DNA of 7,910 nt from an uncultured Eubacteriales bacterium (GTDB lineage: Bacteria; Bacillota; Clostridia; Oscillospirales; QAMX01). The stretch covers positions 1-7,910 of the forward strand of contig URVL01000105.1 in NCBI GenBank assembly GCA_900551265.1. Direction: 5' to 3'. A program made the translations under genes and the position numbers. The notes below the pieces were generated by a model. That model was not told the DNA's origin. It did no database searches and saw only the letters and a list, made by a program, of their open reading frames with translations. Below are positions 5,506-7,910 of this stretch, one piece after another; position 1 is the first letter of the stretch; the number at the start of each line of letters is the position of its first letter.

Positions 5506-6423
5506 ATGCTAACGGCATGATCCAATCATCGCGGAAATTGCTATGCATGGACAACAGAAAGAACAGAGGCTCCGTTTTTTTGTAAAGACTGCTTGAAAGA
5601 GGTTGTCTTGAAAAAAGGGCGAGTTCGCGCCCACCATTTTGCCCATAAATCGCCCGTGACATGCCAGTATGGCATTGGGAAACGGATGCTCATCATAAGG
5701 CGAAAAAAAGGAATTTTTGAGGCTCTAAAAAACTAATCCAAACTGCTCCTACTGTGAACTCGAACAAAAGGTAAACAACGTAGTTCCTGATATTTATGCA
5801 ATCATAAAAGAAGTGCCGGTAGCTATTGAGATTCAGCGAAGCAATATGACCGTCCAAGACGTGTATGATAGGACGGTGGCCCGTCACAAGAACGGCTTGA
5901 GCGTGATTTGGGTTATCCCCTCAATCAATCAGTTGAAAATTTTCAAAGAAGACAATCAAGATGTGTGCAGAGTTCCAAAGTGGCTTGAGTGTATTCATGC
6001 CATGGGATTTGGACGCATATATGTTTGGTCAGGCAATAGGGAATATGTTATTCCTTTACATTTTAGCAAATTTACCCGCTATGTTCATGAAACATATTTT
6101 TATAATTCTGATGGTGAATATATGATAAATGGGAGATATGACAAAGCATTGAAGGATAAAAAATAGTAAACAATGCTCCAAGAAAAATTATTGATATTGG
6201 AACTGATTTTTACTCTGCTAAAAGAGATTGTTTCTATACCAAAAAATATTCATTGCCGTCATGCCTTATATGGCGCGATTCCATGAAGAGTTGGTGGGAA
6301 GTTAAAAAGAAAACTGCTTCTCATGTTACCCAAGTGAACTACGACAATCATGTACCAGATAATATAGTTGATAATGCTCAACGGGATAGTGATGAAAAGT
6401 GGTTTGGTGGTGACAAGCCCTAA
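5506..6423 (+). pseudogene. decayed CoiA-like (PD-(D/E)XK-type) nuclease gene
   Basis: Joined across frames, this reads as one CoiA-like protein of about 305 codons. The Cys/His N-terminal part is APFFCKDC, KKGRVRAHHFAH, then TCQYGIG. Next come ETDAHHKAKK, GIFEALK and TNPN. The nuclease core is ELEQKVNNVVPDIYAII followed by VPVAIEIQRS, giving the E, D and E-x-Q active-site residues. The C-terminal part includes VPKWLECIHAMGFGRIYVW, then NNAPRKIIDIGTDF and SMKSWW. Frames change at four short homopolymers: GGG at 5677-5679 (one base short), A7 at 5703-5709 (one extra), A6 at 5727-5732 (one extra) and A6 at 6158-6163 (one short). A TGA at 5518-5520 interrupts codon 5 after the ATG at 5506, which has GAGGG upstream. 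The largest surviving frame is 5729-6166, with only a GTG at 5813 as internal start. Homopolymer sequencing error is the alternative. Long A-runs elsewhere in the window, such as A7 in tonB, show no such problem. Confidence 0.8.
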
Positions 6424-6459
6424 GTATCTTCTGGCAAATTTGAGGCATTTGGCGTTTCG

Positions 6460-6732
6460 GTGTCGAGTAGGTATGGGCATGATAGCGAGGTCGCCGAGAT
6501 GCTCGGGTTTGTTGAGGATCTGGTCCGTGAGAGTTTGGCAGGCGTATTAGAAGAAGTGTTTTATGATTCAAAGGTTTGCCTTTGCACTTTTGAGTTTGCT
6601 CCAGGATTTGACCTAAAAGGGCACATAGCTGAAATTGTGCTTTCGTGTGCCAAAAGCCATATTTCTCAATTTATCTGGGATGGCCGCTATGAACAATCAG
6701 ATGCTTTTGATGATATGGGGAATGAGGATTAA
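6460..6732 (+). CDS. hypothetical protein or C-terminal remnant of the upstream gene (90 aa)
   Basis: I do not recognise this sequence. From the GTG at 6460 it encodes 90 residues. Helical, acidic segments (EVAEMLGFVEDLVRESLAGVLEEVF) are followed by FEFAPGFDLKGHIAEIVLSCAKSHI and an acidic end. No good Shine-Dalgarno precedes the GTG: GAGG at 6442-6445 is too distant. The frame is open back to the TAA at 6421 and is the same frame as the last part of the CoiA-like pseudogene. It may therefore be that gene's C-terminus beyond another nonsense mutation, or the end of a different gene whose start is lost. It lies 119 nt before the OLD-type gene. Confidence 0.35.
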   Translation: MSSRYGHDSEVAEMLGFVEDLVRESLAGVLEEVFYDSKVCLCTFEFAPGFDLKGHIAEIVLSCAKSHISQFIWDGRYEQSDAFDDMGNED

Positions 6733-6797
6733 AACGACAACGTGTATATACTTCCTCTAACAGCAAATATTTCTGCATTCATTACATCCCCTAGGCT

Positions 6798-6826
6798 TTG
6801 ACATTCCTTCCAGGGTAAAGGAAATC
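6798..6826 (+). promoter_or_regulatory. possible promoter/operator for the OLD-type gene
   Basis: A consensus-perfect -35 hexamer TTGACA lies at 6798-6803, but no good -10 is found 16-18 nt downstream (GGAAAT, GAAATC, AAATCG). Immediately after the -35, TTCCTT (6804-6809) and AAGGAA (6818-6823) form a 6-bp inverted repeat with an 8-nt spacer, as an operator or activator site might. The gene starts at 6852. The promoter function is inference. Confidence 0.3.
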
Positions 6827-6851
6827 GGACATTAAACAAAAGGAACAGAAT

Positions 6852-7910
6852 ATGCGCATAGCAGACATTAAGATACTTAATTTCCGCAAGCTCGAAGAGG
6901 TTTCCGTGGACTTGCGCGGCGATACGACCGTGTTTATCGGAGCGAACAATAGCGGAAAAACGTCTGCAATGGCTTCTATGCGGTATTTCCTGAATCCGGT
7001 TGGTTATAAAAACTTCAATATTTACGACTTCACAATTTCCAATCACGCAAAAATAAAAGAAATCGGCAAAAGATTGGAAAATGAAGAGCAAAAAGCATCC
7101 GATACTACTGGCACTTTAGGAGAGCCGGAAAAGCGGGATCTCTCAGTGTGGAAAACCATTTTGCCATCGTTTGACCTTTGGTTTGATGTAGGAGATGACG
7201 ATATTCACTATGTCAGTCACATGTTACCAACGCTTGACTGGACGGGAGGCCATTTAGGCATACGGTTACGGTATGAGCCAAAAGATGTCGCAGCTTTCTA
7301 CAGCGCATATAAGGAAGCGCGTGCTCATGTTGAAAAATTGAAAGAAAAAGCGCGAGCGAATTCCACGCCCTGCAACGTAGATTTATTCCCGAAGGATATG
7401 TTTGAGTTCCTAAAACGGGATTTGCAGAAATATTTCACTATGAAATTTTATGTTCTAGATCCCGCCCAAAAAGACGAAGAGCAAGAAACCATTGGTGAGC
7501 CGATAGAAGAAAATCCCCTGATTGGACTTATACAAATAGACGAAATAAACGCCCAACGCGGGCTAAATGATGAAGCGCTAGATATTTCAGTCAGCGACAA
7601 GCGACGGTTATCGCAACAACTTGCGGAATATTATAACCAGCATCTTGATCCGACCAAGGAGCCGACTGAAAAAGATATTAAGGCCCTGGACGCTATATAC
7701 AAAGCGCAACAGGCTTTCACCGATAGTATGTCGCAAGGTTTCCAGCCCGCTTTGAAAGAACTTGGTACTTTGGGGTACCCTGGATTTTACAACCCAAATA
7801 TCAAGATAACCCCCCAACTGAAACCGACAGACGGGCTTGACCATAATTCCGCGCTTCAATACGAGCTCGACGGGTGTAAGGATTCATTCCTTCCAGAAAC
7901 GTATAATGGA
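6852..7910 (+). CDS. OLD-family-type AAA ATPase/nuclease, N-terminal part (3' partial)
   Basis: The ATG at 6852 follows AAAAGGAA with 7 nt spacing from AGGA (6841-6844), and the frame stays open to the window edge (353 codons). The N-terminus is typical of RecF/SMC-like ABC ATPases of the OLD group: MRIADIKILNFRKLEEVSVD, then a Walker A motif GANNSGKT at residues 30-37. A long charged insertion follows at about 70-330, with coiled-coil-like stretches (YKEARAHVEKLKEKARA). The last residues, FLPETYNG, resemble the segment before the C-terminal ATPase lobe in OLD-family proteins. The missing remainder should hold Walker B and, if it is an OLD nuclease, a Toprim domain. Such ATPases often act in phage defence. 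Gabija GajA, other OLD classes or a Toprim-less ATPase cannot be separated without the rest of the gene and its neighbour. It could be transcribed from its own promoter. Confidence 0.8.
   Translation, partial: MRIADIKILNFRKLEEVSVDLRGDTTVFIGANNSGKTSAMASMRYFLNPVGYKNFNIYDFTISNHAKIKEIGKRLENEEQKASDTTGTLGEPEKRDLSVWKTILPSFDLWFDVGDDDIHYVSHMLPTLDWTGGHLGIRLRYEPKDVAAFYSAYKEARAHVEKLKEKARANSTPCNVDLFPKDMFEFLKRDLQKYFTMKFYVLDPAQKDEEQETIGEPIEENPLIGLIQIDEINAQRGLNDEALDISVSDKRRLSQQLAEYYNQHLDPTKEPTEKDIKALDAIYKAQQAFTDSMSQGFQPALKELGTLGYPGFYNPNIKITPQLKPTDGLDHNSALQYELDGCKDSFLPETYNG

Noticed and set aside
5518..5520. TGA at codon 5 of the CoiA-like gene as selenocysteine.
   Set aside because: No SECIS-like structure was recognised, the position has no catalytic relevance, and the gene has several other lesions.
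5611..5632. Minus-strand intrinsic terminator: GGGCG/CGCCC stem followed by six T residues.
   Set aside because: The same bases encode KKGRVRAHH of the CoiA-like gene on the plus strand, and no minus-strand gene lies upstream of it. The structure is most likely a by-product of coding sequence.
5110..5662. Two minus-strand reading frames (5110-5487 and 5414-5662) as possible genes.
   Set aside because: The translations have no domain-like character and lack convincing ribosome binding sites. The second lies antisense to the CoiA-like pseudogene.
5727..5733. Canonical -1 slippery heptamer A AAA AAC in the right phase just before a TAA, suggesting programmed frameshifting in the CoiA-like gene.
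   Set aside because: A -1 shift leads to a frame that stops soon after. The homologous continuation needs +1, so the heptamer does not explain the frame change.
6852..7910. Specific assignment as Gabija GajA.
   Set aside because: Only the ATPase N-terminal part is present. Neither the Toprim domain nor a GajB-like helicase is in view.
1..7910. CRISPR arrays, tRNA or rRNA genes, insertion sequences.
   Set aside because: No regularly spaced repeats, cloverleaf-like sequence, rRNA-like sequence or transposase gene was seen on either strand.

Overview
The window looks like part of a Gram-negative, proteobacterium-like genome. It carries an ExbB/ExbD/TonB energy-transduction operon, which requires an outer membrane, and an RP4-type (MOBP) mobilization operon. 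My impression of the TonB and CoiA-like proteins points to Desulfovibrionales relatives, but that rests on remembered protein flavour and is weak.

Layout. (1) Positions 1-1871, plus strand: a tight operon of exbB-like (5' end cut by the window), exbD-like and tonB-like genes, with a 2-nt gap and then an ATGA overlap. An intrinsic terminator candidate follows at 2034-2063. (2) Positions 2114-2305: a small unknown gene whose Shine-Dalgarno lies inside a hairpin, followed by a strong inverted repeat. (3) Positions 2429-4903, minus strand: a mobilization operon read leftwards. It encodes a secreted lytic transglycosylase (TrbN/VirB1 type), a TraJ-like relaxosome protein and a TraI-like relaxase. 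The first two genes overlap by 164 nt and the last two by 4 nt. A nested inverted-repeat structure with an RP4-like TCCTGCCC core at about 4955-5016, just upstream, is my candidate oriT. (4) Positions 5017-5505: no gene, but an AT-rich set of inverted repeats and a near-perfect 29-bp palindrome. (5) Positions 5506-6423, plus strand: a decayed CoiA-like nuclease gene. I could reassemble it only by joining three reading frames across four homopolymer frameshifts. An unassigned 90-codon reading frame follows (6460-6732). (6) Positions 6852-7910, plus strand: the N-terminal 353 residues of an OLD-family-type AAA ATPase/nuclease that runs off the window.

Interpretation. The left part is an ordinary iron/siderophore-type uptake energizer. 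From about 2.1 kb onward the window looks like accessory DNA: a minimal mobilization cassette (oriT candidate, TraJ, TraI, transglycosylase) beside a broken CoiA-like nuclease and a probable defence-type ATPase. This fits a mobilizable island or an integrated plasmid remnant carrying defence cargo. No integrase, replication gene or element boundary is visible here. The features most worth following up are the oriT candidate, the Shine-Dalgarno hairpins at traJ and at the small gene, the palindrome, and the multiply frameshifted CoiA-like gene.
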